Assembly (NCBI GenBank): GCA_903901975.1
Contig: CAIUTB010000146.1
Coordinates: 22,754-86,753, forward strand
Direction: 5' to 3'
Source of the DNA: an uncultured Bacteroidales bacterium
GTDB taxonomy: Bacteria; Bacteroidota; Bacteroidia; Bacteroidales; Paludibacteraceae
DNA length: 64,000 nt
A program made the translations under genes and the position numbers. The notes under the pieces were generated by a model. It was not told the DNA's origin and made no database searches. It saw nothing but the letters and a program-made list of their open reading frames with translations. This document shows positions 8,008 to 17,523 of this stretch, piece by piece. Position 1 is the first letter of the stretch. The number at the start of each line of letters is the position of its first letter.

Positions 8008-9882
8008 CTATCTGCCCAATAACACCAACAGTATATTCACGTCGCTGGGTGAAATGCCCGGAATGCGACTTGCCTGCCCAATGTTTTCAGGGTCAATCTT
8101 CGTTAGTTTCTGGCGTGCTTCGGTCGATAGTGATTGAATGCTATTGTAATCAATGCGTCCACGAATGTTGATATGCTCCAACCGTTGAAGCTTTTCAGCA
8201 ATTAACTTCTCCCGTTGAATGTACCCCTCGTATTTTAAAAGCACTTCAGTTGCTTCAATTATTTCTTCTTTTCGACTGCCGATTTCATTGATTTTGGTCT
8301 TCAAAGCGGGAACCGCTTCAGCCAGCATTTCAATTCCAAGTTGTGGACGTAATACCAAATCGCTCAATTTGCAGCCATGCTTTAATTCGGAAGATTCATT
8401 TTCAGCCAGAAAATCATTGATTGCAGCAGGTTTAATTGATTCGGATTTGATGAAATCAGTCAGAATAGCCTGTGCTTCTTTTTTTGTCTGCAACTGATTA
8501 TGGCGGTTTTGAGTCGCTAAACCAATGGCGTATCCTTTTTCGGTCAGGCGCATATCGGCATCATCTTGTCGAAGAATCAGGCGGTATTCAGCGCGTGAAG
8601 TAAACATTCGGTAGGGTTCATCAACTCCTTTGGTTACCAAATCGTCAATCAGTACGCCAATATAGGCTTCATTACGCGCGAGGGTAAATTCAGTTCCTCC
8701 GTGACAATTAATATGGGCATTTATACCGGCAATCAATCCTTGTCCGCCGGCTTCTTCATAACCGGTGGTTCCGTTTATTTGTCCTGCAAAGAAAAGATTC
8801 TTTATTTTCTTCGTCTCCAGGGTGTGTTTTAATTGAGTAGGATCGAAGAAATCATATTCAATGGCATAACCGGGGCGATAAAGCTGTGCATTTTCCAATC
8901 CAACTACTGTATGAATAGCATCAATCTGAACCTGAAGTGGGAGCGAGGACGAAAAACCATTCAAATAGTATTCCTGCGAGTCGACTCCTTCGGGTTCGAG
9001 GAATAGTTGGTGTGATAGTTTATCGGCAAATGTGATAATTTTTGTTTCAATACTGGGGCAATATCGTGGGCCAATACTTTGAATTTGTCCGTTGTAAAGA
9101 GGAGAATCTGCTAATCCTTTCCGCAATTCTTCGTGCGTTGTTTCATTGGTATAAGTTATCCAGCAACTGCGTTGTGTAAGTTCCCGTTTGGCTTCTTCCA
9201 GAAATGAGAATTTATGAAAGTCATTTTCTCCGATTTGCTCGGCCATTTTTGTGAAATCAATGGTGCGACCATCTATACGGCAGGGTGTACCTGTTTTCAT
9301 TCTATCCGTGTTGAAACCGATAGATTTTAGTTGTTCGGTAATGCCAAACGATGCCGGTTCTGAAACCCGACCACCACTTAATTGATTTTTTCCGAAATGC
9401 ATCAGTCCTCCCAGGAAAGTTCCTGCGGTGAGGACAACAGATTTGGCTTTCATTTCTACACCTAAAGCGGTGATAACTCCGGTAACTGCTCCGTTTTCGA
9501 AAGTCAGTTGTTTGACCGTGTCCTGCCAGATATAGAGATTGGGTGTGTTCGATACGGTAAGTACCCATTGTTTGATAAATTCCTGACGGTCGCTTTGGGA
9601 GCGCGGACTCCACATGGCCGGTCCTTTGGAGCGATTGAGCATGCGGAATTGTATGGCAGAGCGGTCGGTAATAATACCCATTTGTCCACCAAGAGCATCA
9701 ATTTCGCGTACAATCTGGCCTTTGGCAATGCCACCCACAGCAGGGTTACAGCTCATCTGGCCTATTTTATTCATGTCCATGGTGATGAGCAGGGTTTTTG
9801 AACCCATATTAGCGGCAGCACAAGCAGCTTCATTGCCTGCATGACCGGCACCTATCACAATTATATCGTAGTTGAAATCCAT
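8008..9882 (-). CDS. mnmG: tRNA uridine 5-carboxymethylaminomethyl modification enzyme MnmG
   Basis: FAD-binding partner of MnmE that installs the cmnm5 group on wobble U34 of certain tRNAs. 624 residues, the standard length. Seen: Rossmann dinucleotide motif IGAGHAGNEAA at residues 9-19, signature CNPAVGGIAKG, RMLNRSKGPAMWSPRSQSDR, second FAD segment NLFFAGQINGTTGYEEAGGQG, and the helical C-terminal MnmE/tRNA-binding domain ending in EARQKLTKIDPENIGQASRI. A -7 element TAACTTTG (9980-9973, minus) gives a leader of about 85 nt that contains 7-bp-period repeats. Two parS sites lie downstream. Confidence 0.97.
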   Translation of the reverse strand: MDFNYDIIVIGAGHAGNEAACAAANMGSKTLLITMDMNKIGQMSCNPAVGGIAKGQIVREIDALGGQMGIITDRSAIQFRMLNRSKGPAMWSPRSQSDRQEFIKQWVLTVSNTPNLYIWQDTVKQLTFENGAVTGVITALGVEMKAKSVVLTAGTFLGGLMHFGKNQLSGGRVSEPASFGITEQLKSIGFNTDRMKTGTPCRIDGRTIDFTKMAEQIGENDFHKFSFLEEAKRELTQRSCWITYTNETTHEELRKGLADSPLYNGQIQSIGPRYCPSIETKIITFADKLSHQLFLEPEGVDSQEYYLNGFSSSLPLQVQIDAIHTVVGLENAQLYRPGYAIEYDFFDPTQLKHTLETKKIKNLFFAGQINGTTGYEEAGGQGLIAGINAHINCHGGTEFTLARNEAYIGVLIDDLVTKGVDEPYRMFTSRAEYRLILRQDDADMRLTEKGYAIGLATQNRHNQLQTKKEAQAILTDFIKSESIKPAAINDFLAENESSELKHGCKLSDLVLRPQLGIEMLAEAVPALKTKINEIGSRKEEIIEATEVLLKYEGYIQREKLIAEKLQRLEHINIRGRIDYNSIQSLSTEARQKLTKIDPENIGQASRIPGISPSDVNILLVLLGR

Positions 9883-9892
9883 TATTTTGATT

Positions 9893-9921
9893 TACAATTT
9901 AAAAATTTACGATTTACGATT
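9893..9921. repeat. 7-bp-period tract in mnmG leader
   Basis: On the minus strand it reads as repeats of AAATCGT/AAATTGT immediately upstream of the mnmG ATG. Similar tracts precede ppnP and pepD. Confidence 0.65.
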
Positions 9922-9972
9922 GGGTAAACCGACCTTAAATAACACACACTATTAAACTAATGTTTTGGACTG

Positions 9973-9980
9973 CAAAGTTA
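9973..9980 (-). promoter_or_regulatory. -7 element of mnmG
   Basis: TAACTTTG on the minus strand. Confidence 0.55.
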
Positions 9981-10304
9981 TAAAAATGTGAGCATTTATT
10001 GCTTAGAAATTTTTTAGAATATGTATTTATTCAGATTTGAATACCTAATAGATTTCAAAACATGTTAGGTATAGAATTTACTGTTGCTATCCCCAGCCTA
10101 TGAGTTAGGAAATCAAGGTGCCGTTTGTAAGCCAGAGACTCTTATATATTACCGATATGCTTTTATTTTGAGCGTGGAATTGTATAGTAAGTTGTTGGCA
10201 GTTTTTAGTAGAGATTAAAAGAATTTTGCATGTAATTGAAAATTGATATAGCAGTTATTGTAAATGTGAAAATGAATTTGTAGTTTTGTTGAAATTTGAA
10301 ATTA
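9981..10304. other. Intergenic region between mnmG and the helicase gene
   Basis: AT-rich spacer. It holds an 8-bp inverted repeat ATACCTAA/TTAGGTAT (10041-10048 and 10064-10071) and, near its end, a -7 box TAGTTTTG (10281-10288) for the helicase gene. The more GC-balanced stretch 10080-10170 matches nothing I recognise. No gene seen. Confidence 0.5.
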
Positions 10305-13300
10305 ATGGAAACAAATAGATTTGCAACAGGGCTCTATGAAGAACTAATAAATAAGTTAGTTCTATCCAAACTGAATAAAATAGATAGAGATACTTACTTT
10401 GTAAAAGAAACAGCTTTAGATAAAGCAGAAGCCGCTAAAGTGCTATCATTGTATCTTGTAAGTGTTATTCAATTGGCATTAAGTTCAATAAATGGTGACA
10501 ATAGTATTGAAAAACAAATTGATGTTTCAAACAAAATCATAAAACTTCTTAGAGATGAAATAAATGATGATGATTTTAATGAGAATATAATTGATACTCA
10601 GGCTAAAATTCTTTCTGCAGTAGTCAATAAAATAGACTCAGGAATTATTGACTTTGACAAACATTTAAAAGAAATTACTCCCTATACCCGCTTAACCCAA
10701 AGTGAGCTTTTTACAGGTAACAATGCTGGAATTTCAATTGATAGTGAAATTAGAAAAGAGATACTTTCTTCTGATAAAATATGTTTCTTAGTTTCCTTTA
10801 TTAAATGGTCAGGAATAGTAATCTTTCAAAAGGAATTAATTGAATTCACAGAGAAAGGTGGTCATTTGCAAGTGATAACTACATCCTACATGGGTGCAAC
10901 TGATTTAAAAGCAGTTGAATTTTTATCAAGTTTGAAAAACACAGAAATAAAGGTTTCATACAACACTGAAAGTGAAAGGTTACACGCAAAAGCGTATTTA
11001 TTTATTCGAAATACGGGATTTGATACCGGCTATATTGGTTCTTCCAACATGTCACGTTCGGCATTGACAAATGGATTGGAATGGAATTTGAAGGTAACTA
11101 CAAAAGAAGTTGGGCATATAATAGATAAATTCAAAAAAACTTTTGAAACATATTGGCAAGATAAAGAATTTGAATCCTTTGAAAAAGGAAAACATTCAGA
11201 GAAACTTAGAGTTGCATTAAAAAAGGAACGAAGTTTTGATCGAAATTCACCTTCAATGTTTTTTGATATAAAACCCTTTCCATTTCAAGAAGAAATACTT
11301 GAGAAGCTAGAAGTTGAAAGAAAGGTTCATGGTAGATATAGAAATTTAATCGTTGCAGCTACAGGAACGGGTAAGACAGTAATTTCAGGTTTTGATTTTA
11401 AAAATTTCCGCATTGAAAATCCGACTGCAAAACTATTATTTGTAGCACACAGAAAAGAAATACTTCAACAAGCTCAAAGCACTTTTCAAGGCATATTGCG
11501 TGACAATAATTTTGGAGAATTATGGGTTGATGGTATAGAACCTGAAAAGTATAATAACGTTTTTGCTTCAGTTCAAACATTGAATAATAGAATTTCAGAA
11601 TTGAGTCTTACTGAATCTTTCTTTGATTTTATAATAGTTGACGAGGTACATCATATTGCCGCAAAAAGTTATCGCCCAATTCTGGATAAATTTAAGCCAA
11701 AGATTCTTTTAGGACTCACAGCAACACCTGAGCGAATGGATGGTGAAGATATTCTTAAAGATTTCTGTGATACTATTGCTGCCGAAATTAGATTACCTGA
11801 GGCATTGAATAGAAAATTGCTTTGCCCATTTCAATACTTTGGAATAACAGATAGTATTGATTTATCAAATGTAACATGGCAAAATGGTCGATATTTGCCA
11901 AGCGAATTAAGTAAGATTTATACTCAGAGTGATAATCGTGTCGGTGAGATATTATCAAACTTAAATAAATACTTAAACGATATAAATACCGTCAGAGCAT
12001 TGTGTTTTTGTGTAACACAGGAACATGCTCAATATATGGCAGAGAAGTTTATCCTTTCAGGACTAAATTCAGATTATTTGGTCAGCAAAAGAGGTGATTT
12101 GAGAGAAGATATAAGATTAAAGTTTCAAAACAAAGAAATAAATTACCTATTTGTAGTTGACATTTTTAATGAAGGTGTCGATATTCCAGAAATTGATACA
12201 GTACTCTTTCTTCGACCAACAGAGAGCTTAACTGTTTTTTTACAACAACTTGGTCGTGGACTTCGATTAGCTGATGGCAAAGAATGTCTTACGGTATTGG
12301 ACTTTGTTGGAAATTCAAGACCAGAGTATGACTTTGAAGGTAAATTTCGTGCATTAGTAGGTAAAACAAATACTTCGATTAGCAAAGAAATTGAAGATGA
12401 TTTTCCACACCTACCGCTAGGCTGTTCAATAATTCTTGAAAAGAAAGCTAAACGATTTATACTTGAAAATATTCAAAAAGCCACTGCATTCAATATCAAT
12501 CAATTATTGAATAAAATTCGTAATTATCGGCATCAAACAACATTGCCGTTAAATCTGAAAAACTTCTCAAACTTCTATCATATCCCATTAGAACTGATAT
12601 ACAAGAAAGGTAATTGGAAAAGACTATGTGTAAAAGCAGAACAAATTGATGATTATCCGTCTACCAATGAAAACGAAATATATAGAGCTATTAGTAAAAA
12701 ATGGCTATCATGCAGTTCAACCACTTATTTTGAGTTTATTCTATCATTAGCCAAAAAGAATTTTAAAGTAAATTTAGACAGCTTAAATGAAATTGAGAAA
12801 ACTATGTGTCTGATGCTATATTATGATGTTTGGCAAAATCCGGGACAATTCGATTCACTCGAAGATAGCTTATTTGCAATTGGTAAGAATCCAAAACTAG
12901 TTGATGAAATTATCGAAGTGCTTGAAATTTTAATAGATAGAATTGATTATCTTGAGAAAGAAATTGAATTGCCATATTTACAACCATTAAAATTACATAG
13001 CAGGTATACAAGAGATCAAATACTAGTTGCATTTCAAATGTCAACTTTTGAGCGTGCATCTTCGAATAAAATTGGTGTTGGTGTAGCTGAGAACAAAGAT
13101 ATTAATACAGAAATACTTTTTATAGATTTAATTAAATCAGAAAAAGATTTTTCTCCTACAACACTTTACCAAGATTATGCAATAAGTGAAACATTATTTC
13201 ATTGGCAGTCTCAAAATGCTTCACGACCTGATAAAGGGAAAGGCCTTTCCTATATAGAACATAAAAAACATGGTAAAATCATTTTACTATTTGTGAGAGA

Positions 13301-13463
13301 ATGCAATGAAAATGAATTTAAAAATACAATGTCTTATGTTTTTATCGGCGAAGCTAATTTAAATGACTATTATGGCTCAAAACCAATGAGCATTACATGG
13401 GAACTTGCTGAACCACTACCACCATATATCTGGAAAGAAACTGTCAAAATGGCTGTAGGATAA
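10305..13463 (+). CDS. PLD-nuclease / SF2 helicase / DUF3427 protein
   Basis: 1052 residues, cytoplasmic. In order: an N-terminal ~130-residue helical region without recognised match; a phospholipase-D-type nuclease domain with LHAKAYLF and GSSNMSRSAL (about residues 225-250); an SF2 helicase with Walker A ATGTGKT near 352, DEVHH near 445, LTATPERMDG and LQQLGRGLR (motif VI); and a C-terminal DUF3427-type region (FSPTTLYQDYAISETLFHWQSQN, about 950-1050). Proteins with this layout occur in restriction and phage-defence neighbourhoods, so defence is a reasonable guess, not shown here. The ATG at 10305 follows a -7 box at 10281-10288. AT-rich codon use differs from the flanking housekeeping genes. 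Confidence 0.85.
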   Translation: METNRFATGLYEELINKLVLSKLNKIDRDTYFVKETALDKAEAAKVLSLYLVSVIQLALSSINGDNSIEKQIDVSNKIIKLLRDEINDDDFNENIIDTQAKILSAVVNKIDSGIIDFDKHLKEITPYTRLTQSELFTGNNAGISIDSEIRKEILSSDKICFLVSFIKWSGIVIFQKELIEFTEKGGHLQVITTSYMGATDLKAVEFLSSLKNTEIKVSYNTESERLHAKAYLFIRNTGFDTGYIGSSNMSRSALTNGLEWNLKVTTKEVGHIIDKFKKTFETYWQDKEFESFEKGKHSEKLRVALKKERSFDRNSPSMFFDIKPFPFQEEILEKLEVERKVHGRYRNLIVAATGTGKTVISGFDFKNFRIENPTAKLLFVAHRKEILQQAQSTFQGILRDNNFGELWVDGIEPEKYNNVFASVQTLNNRISELSLTESFFDFIIVDEVHHIAAKSYRPILDKFKPKILLGLTATPERMDGEDILKDFCDTIAAEIRLPEALNRKLLCPFQYFGITDSIDLSNVTWQNGRYLPSELSKIYTQSDNRVGEILSNLNKYLNDINTVRALCFCVTQEHAQYMAEKFILSGLNSDYLVSKRGDLREDIRLKFQNKEINYLFVVDIFNEGVDIPEIDTVLFLRPTESLTVFLQQLGRGLRLADGKECLTVLDFVGNSRPEYDFEGKFRALVGKTNTSISKEIEDDFPHLPLGCSIILEKKAKRFILENIQKATAFNINQLLNKIRNYRHQTTLPLNLKNFSNFYHIPLELIYKKGNWKRLCVKAEQIDDYPSTNENEIYRAISKKWLSCSSTTYFEFILSLAKKNFKVNLDSLNEIEKTMCLMLYYDVWQNPGQFDSLEDSLFAIGKNPKLVDEIIEVLEILIDRIDYLEKEIELPYLQPLKLHSRYTRDQILVAFQMSTFERASSNKIGVGVAENKDINTEILFIDLIKSEKDFSPTTLYQDYAISETLFHWQSQNASRPDKGKGLSYIEHKKHGKIILLFVRECNENEFKNTMSYVFIGEANLNDYYGSKPMSITWELAEPLPPYIWKETVKMAVG

Positions 13464-13480
13464 TAAATTACAAATTTCAT

Positions 13481-13735
13481 ATGCTTAACCTCAGTGAAAA
13501 AATACAACATCTGGAAAACTGCCTAAGTAACTCAAATGGTAGTTATACAGATAGTTTTAAGTTTGATATTTTGTTGTTGATTAAAGAATCCAATTTAAAG
13601 TTTATAGATAATTTAAACACTAAAGAAGATATTGAGTCTTGGATTAAAAAATTAACGTCAAGAATTGTTTTGAAATTTGATGAGGAGAACGAGCAACTTT
13701 CTGATTTTATTTCTGATTATATTGAATTCGGTTAA
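13481..13735 (+). CDS. Small acidic protein downstream of the helicase
   Basis: 84 residues, starting MLNLSEKIQHLENCLSNSN and ending FISDYIEFG; predicted helical, no signal or membrane segment. It begins 17 bp after the helicase stop on the same strand and shares the low GC content, so it is probably co-transcribed and may be an accessory or immunity-type partner. I recognise no family. Confidence 0.6.
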   Translation: MLNLSEKIQHLENCLSNSNGSYTDSFKFDILLLIKESNLKFIDNLNTKEDIESWIKKLTSRIVLKFDEENEQLSDFISDYIEFG

Positions 13736-13824
13736 TTGTTCATTGTACCCCTATCATAAAGATTAAACAATATAGGTCTAACTAACAATATTAGAGCATC
13801 AAAGTTTCAACAATCCCACTTTTT

Positions 13825-14531
13825 ATGTCTAATACCACTGCCTTACCAAATCGTCGATCCATTCGCCTGAAAGGATATGATTACAGCAGCGAAGGATTGT
13901 ATTTTGTAACCCTTTGCGTTCAGGATAGGGTGTGTTTGTTTGGGAATATTGTAGATGGAAAAATGATTTTGAATGATTTTGGACAAATTGCCGAACGAGA
14001 ATTGATAAAGACCACCGAAATTAGGCAAAATGTTGAAATAGATTCGTTTGTGATAATGCCAAACCACATACATTTTATTGTCCATATTACACGTGATAAT
14101 GCCCGTAGGGGCGAATTGCATTCGCCCGATTTAGAGAAAGTAATGGGCGAATTCAATTCGCCCCAACCGATTGGCGAAATAATTTTATTAAACCCAGAGG
14201 GCGAATTCAATTCGCCCGTACGTTTTGATGAAAATGGCAAAATTAGGGATGGCGAATGCGATACGATGAATAAAATGGGTGAATTCAATTCAAATATTCA
14301 AATGGGCGAATGCAATTCGCCCCTACGGGGCCAACGGGAACGGTGGGTGCGATTATTCGGGGTTATAAATCGGCCGTAACGAAACAATTGTATGCGTTGG
14401 GATTTGTGGGGAAATTATGGCAACGAAATTATTATGAACATATTATCCGTAATCCCGAATCGTATGAACAAATTGCGAATTATATCGAAAATAATCCATT
14501 GAAGTGGGTTGATGATAGATTTCATTTCTGA
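13825..14531 (+). pseudogene. REP-associated tyrosine transposase (RAYT, Y1_Tnp), frameshifted, with internal REP palindromes
   Basis: HUH-superfamily single-strand transposase related to IS200/IS605 TnpA. Seen: N-terminal RRSIRLKGYDYSSEGLYFVTLCVQ, the HUH motif in FVIMPNHIHFIV, then GTVGAIIRGYKSAVTKQ and WQRNYYEHIIRNPESYEQIANYI. The first frame (13825-14379) stops early after RGQRERWVR; the correct continuation (VGAIIRGYKS... to 14531) is in another frame, so a frameshift lies at about 14320-14345, next to the last REP copy. Between the HUH motif and the C-terminal helix at least five palindromes related to GGGCGAATTCAATTCGCCC are translated as GEFNSP/GELHSP/GECNSP. Inactive unless the shift is programmed. 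Confidence 0.85.
14102..14330. repeat. REP-like palindrome array inside the RAYT frame
   Basis: Copies of GGGCGAATTCAATTCGCCC or close variants at 14109-14127, 14145-14163, 14199-14217 and 14304-14322, with degenerate copies at about 14251-14262 and 14277-14293. Offsets between copies (36, 54, 78 and 27 bp) are all multiples of three, so the frame is kept. The outer copies carry a CCCGTAGGGG / CCCCTACGGG arm and are inverted relative to each other. Confidence 0.85.
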
Positions 14532-14894
14532 GTTTTTTACTCTAATAATCGTTGTAATTAAATATTCAGCGTTAGTCTTCAGACGGCCTCGTTTTAAACT
14601 TGTCCTGACATAGCGGGAATGTACAACATGTTTTAACTGCTATAAAAATTGCCTACCCCCAAAAACGATATTTCTTAGCTTATTGCACCTTTCCGAAAGT
14701 TGTTTTATGGCTTCAAACGCGACTTTGGCCAAAACGTTGCTGTAAATTTCCCCCTTTATTTTATGACAATAATATTACAATTTCTCTAATTAAATTGCTA
14801 TTTGATTTTGGAGTGCAACAAAAAAGCAGTATTTTTGGCCGAATTATCATAAAATTGATAAAAGCACGAAACAATAAGAGGAGTTTTTTTGAAT
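14532..14894. other. Intergenic region upstream of iorA
   Basis: No gene seen. It contains a good Bacteroidota promoter for iorA: TTG at 14808-14810 and TATTTTTG at 14830-14837, 19 bp apart, giving a leader of about 50 nt. The purine-rich AAGAGGAG at 14876-14883 could act as ribosome binding site. Confidence 0.55.
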
Positions 14895-16700
14895 ATGCAG
14901 ACAGAAAATAAGATTAGCACACTGAAAATGATGAATGGCAACGAAGCAGTTGCCAGAGGTGCCTTTGAAGCAGGCGTAAAAGTTGCTTCCGGTTTCCCGG
15001 GCACACCTTCCACCGAAGTAATGGATTATACCCAACAGCGTTACCCTGATATCTATTGTGAATGGTCGACGAATGAGAAAGTGGGTTTAGAAGTAGCCAT
15101 TGGAGCTTCATTTGCAGGTTATCGCAGTCTGGCAGTAATGAAAACAGTGGGTTTACATGTGGCAGCCGATGCATTGGGTGGAGCTGCGGGCAGTCAGATA
15201 AACGGTGGTCTGGTATTGGTGGTTGGCGATGATGTAGGCCGTATTGCGGGCGATGACTATAATGATGTTCGCCATTATGGGAACATGTTCAATATCCCTG
15301 TATTGGAACCAAGTGACAGTCAGGAGGCCAAGGACCTTATGATTAGAGCATTCGAGATTAGCGAAGAATACAGTACTCCGGTTATTCTTAAAATTACATC
15401 AGTAATATGCAAAACAACCAGTGGAGTTGCCATTGATGAAAATTACACTTACGAAGTAAAAAACAGAGTTAAATATCCCGTAAGTTTCAGTAAAGTTATC
15501 ATGACCACCATGATGATGAATGCCAAAGGCTCGGAGCATCCTAAGCTAACCAAATGCTTTAATGATTTTCCGGCACATATGAAGCGCCTGGCATCTGACA
15601 GCAACGACTTCGATATTAATAAACTGGAATTGAAGGGTAAAAAAATCGGAGTAATTACAGCAGGAACTCCTTACTTTTACACAAAAGAAGTGTTACCCGA
15701 TGCCTCGATTTTAAAACTAGGTATGGTTATGCCGCTTCCAGAAAAGTTGATTCGGGAATTGGCCGGACACGTGGAGAAACTCTATGTGATTGAAGATGGT
15801 CATGATATTATGGAAAAGAATATCAAGGATTTGGGAATTGCGGTCATAGGAAAAGAATTATTCCCTAAATTCCCCGAAATGATGCGTTTTACTCCGGATA
15901 TCATTGAGGAAAAACTCGTTCCCGACGCACCAAAAAGAATGCTTATGGAAGGTATTCCTTTCCGACTGCCGGTTAGTTGTGCCGGATGTTCGCACCTCTT
16001 CATATCACAAATACTACGCAAACATAAAATCAAAGCTTCGGCCGATGTTACCTGTGGTTTAATCGGGTGCTTTCCGCATATGGAATCCTATTCGCTGCAA
16101 AAATGTATGGGATCGAGCATTGCGCTGGCACATGGTTACAACGTGGCAACCGATCACAAAGAAAAATTTGTGGGTATGATAGGCGATGGTGGTTTTTGGG
16201 CAACCGGAATCAACGGACTGATGAATCTGATTTTCAACGACAGTCAGTCAACCACGATTATTGTCGACAATAGCTGTCTTGCAATGACCGGTGGTCAGCA
16301 TGTTGCCTCCAGTGAGTTTGGGTTTAATTACAAACCGGAAAATAAACTGGAAATTGCCAAAGTATGCGAAGCCATTGGGGTGAAAGATATTGTAACCGTG
16401 GATGCCTACGAATTTGAAAATCTCGAAAAAGCTATTCTGAATGCAGTAAAAGCGGATACTAATTCGGTGGTTATTGTAGAAAAACCCTGTGTAACCAAGT
16501 TTAAGCTGCCTAAAGGTCCGCTTTATTCTATTGATCAGGATCTTTGTACGCAATGCCGGAAGTGTATCAATATCGGATGTTTAGCCATAGAGAGTAAAAA
16601 AGGCAAGGACGGAAAAGTTGAAATAGTTATTAACGAGGATCTTTGTGTAGGCTGTGGATTATGTTCTACAGCTTGTAAGTTTGACGCCATAAATTCATAA
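14895..16700 (+). CDS. iorA: Indolepyruvate:ferredoxin oxidoreductase, alpha subunit
   Basis: TPP- and Fe-S-dependent oxidative decarboxylation of aryl-2-oxoacids (from Phe, Tyr, Trp) to aryl-acetyl-CoA with reduction of ferredoxin, in the cytoplasm. 601 residues. Seen: N-terminal pyrimidine-binding domain (MNGNEAVARGAFEAGVKVASGFPGTPSTE), core with CAGCSH and CGLIGC, TPP diphosphate motif GDGGFWATGINGLMNLIFN, and a C-terminal ferredoxin-like domain with two clusters (CTQCRKCINIGC, CVGCGLCSTAC). The ATG at 14895 is chosen over the in-frame TTG at 14889. iorB follows 2 bp downstream. Confidence 0.95.
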   Translation: MQTENKISTLKMMNGNEAVARGAFEAGVKVASGFPGTPSTEVMDYTQQRYPDIYCEWSTNEKVGLEVAIGASFAGYRSLAVMKTVGLHVAADALGGAAGSQINGGLVLVVGDDVGRIAGDDYNDVRHYGNMFNIPVLEPSDSQEAKDLMIRAFEISEEYSTPVILKITSVICKTTSGVAIDENYTYEVKNRVKYPVSFSKVIMTTMMMNAKGSEHPKLTKCFNDFPAHMKRLASDSNDFDINKLELKGKKIGVITAGTPYFYTKEVLPDASILKLGMVMPLPEKLIRELAGHVEKLYVIEDGHDIMEKNIKDLGIAVIGKELFPKFPEMMRFTPDIIEEKLVPDAPKRMLMEGIPFRLPVSCAGCSHLFISQILRKHKIKASADVTCGLIGCFPHMESYSLQKCMGSSIALAHGYNVATDHKEKFVGMIGDGGFWATGINGLMNLIFNDSQSTTIIVDNSCLAMTGGQHVASSEFGFNYKPENKLEIAKVCEAIGVKDIVTVDAYEFENLEKAILNAVKADTNSVVIVEKPCVTKFKLPKGPLYSIDQDLCTQCRKCINIGCLAIESKKGKDGKVEIVINEDLCVGCGLCSTACKFDAINS

Positions 16701-16702
16701 AA

Positions 16703-17314
16703 ATGCAGGATACAGGAAAAAATATTATCATAGCTGGTGTGGGAGGACAAGGAATTCTCCTTTTCAGCAACCTCTTAAGCAAGTATTACATGAAACTTGG
16801 TTATGAGTTGAAAATATCGGATGTAATTGGGTTAGGACAACGTGGTGGAGGTGTCGAAAGTCATTTCCGCTATTCAACCAAGCCGGTGTTATCGCCTTTT
16901 ATCAAATCGGGTGATGTGGATTACCTGTTGTCATTCGAGCAAACGGAAACACTGCGGTATTTGCATTGCCTGAAAGATGATGGCATTGTATTCTCAAGTA
17001 CTTTTGAGTTATCCACTTCCAGCGTAAATACCAAACTGGAAAAAGATATGCCTGAATCTAAAACCGAATTGATAAAGCGATCGGGAAAGAAGACCTTTAT
17101 TATTGATCCCGATGAATATAAAAGTGCGGATTTTGATATCAGCAAAATGATGAATATCGTTATGCTTGCCATCTATGCCGAATTCAGAGGTTATGCGCAT
17201 GAGGAGATGATTCAGATAGTAAAGGAAAATGTTCCTGAAAAGTTTGTTGCAGGAAATATAAAAGCATACGAAAAGGGAATTGAGATTGCCCAAGCCTGCC
17301 CCCCAACCCCCTAA
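16703..17314 (+). CDS. iorB: Indolepyruvate:ferredoxin oxidoreductase, beta subunit
   Basis: Gamma-domain partner of IorA; 203 residues, usual length. Seen: IIIAGVGGQGILLFSNLL at the N-terminus and SDVIGLGQRGGGVESHFRYS, both typical of 2-oxoacid:acceptor oxidoreductase gamma domains. It starts 2 bp after iorA, so the two are translated together. The last residues (CPPTP) and the stop codon TAA lie in an interspersed repeat (17300-17320), so the native C-terminus may have been altered slightly. Confidence 0.95.
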   Translation: MQDTGKNIIIAGVGGQGILLFSNLLSKYYMKLGYELKISDVIGLGQRGGGVESHFRYSTKPVLSPFIKSGDVDYLLSFEQTETLRYLHCLKDDGIVFSSTFELSTSSVNTKLEKDMPESKTELIKRSGKKTFIIDPDEYKSADFDISKMMNIVMLAIYAEFRGYAHEEMIQIVKENVPEKFVAGNIKAYEKGIEIAQACPPTP

Positions 17315-17517
17315 AGGGGGAGTTGGAAAAGAACCCCCGACCCCTGAAGGGGAGTAAGAAAAGAACCCCCGACCCCTAAAGGGGAGGAAGAGATAATACT
17401 ATTGATAATTACAAACTGTATAGGTAAAATGACCAAAAAGAAAAATATTGGAGACGAAAGTGACTTAGTTCCCCTTCAGGGGCTAGGGGTTAGTTCCCCC
17501 TTCAGGGGGTTAGGGGG
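17300..17517. repeat. Cluster of five C/G interspersed palindromes
   Basis: Copies at 17300-17320, 17334-17353 and 17366-17385 in one orientation and at 17471-17489 and 17496-17517 in the opposite one. The first supplies the stop of iorB; the last ends six bases before the ATG of the next gene. This is the densest cluster in the window and occupies most of the 209-bp gap. Confidence 0.9.
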
Positions 17518-17523
17518 CCCTTC

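Noticed and set aside
13920..14288. Minus-strand frame with GELNSP-like repeats
   Set aside because: It exists only because the internal REP sequences are palindromic; the HUH transposase motifs are on the plus strand.
10281..14531. A complete insertion sequence or genomic island with att sites
   Set aside because: No flanking terminal inverted repeats or target duplications seen, and no tRNA or integrase at the borders; only a RAYT relic is present.
14578..14587. TTCAGACGGC, the inverse of the Neisseria DNA-uptake word
   Set aside because: A single 10-mer in an unrelated phylum; chance is the simplest explanation.
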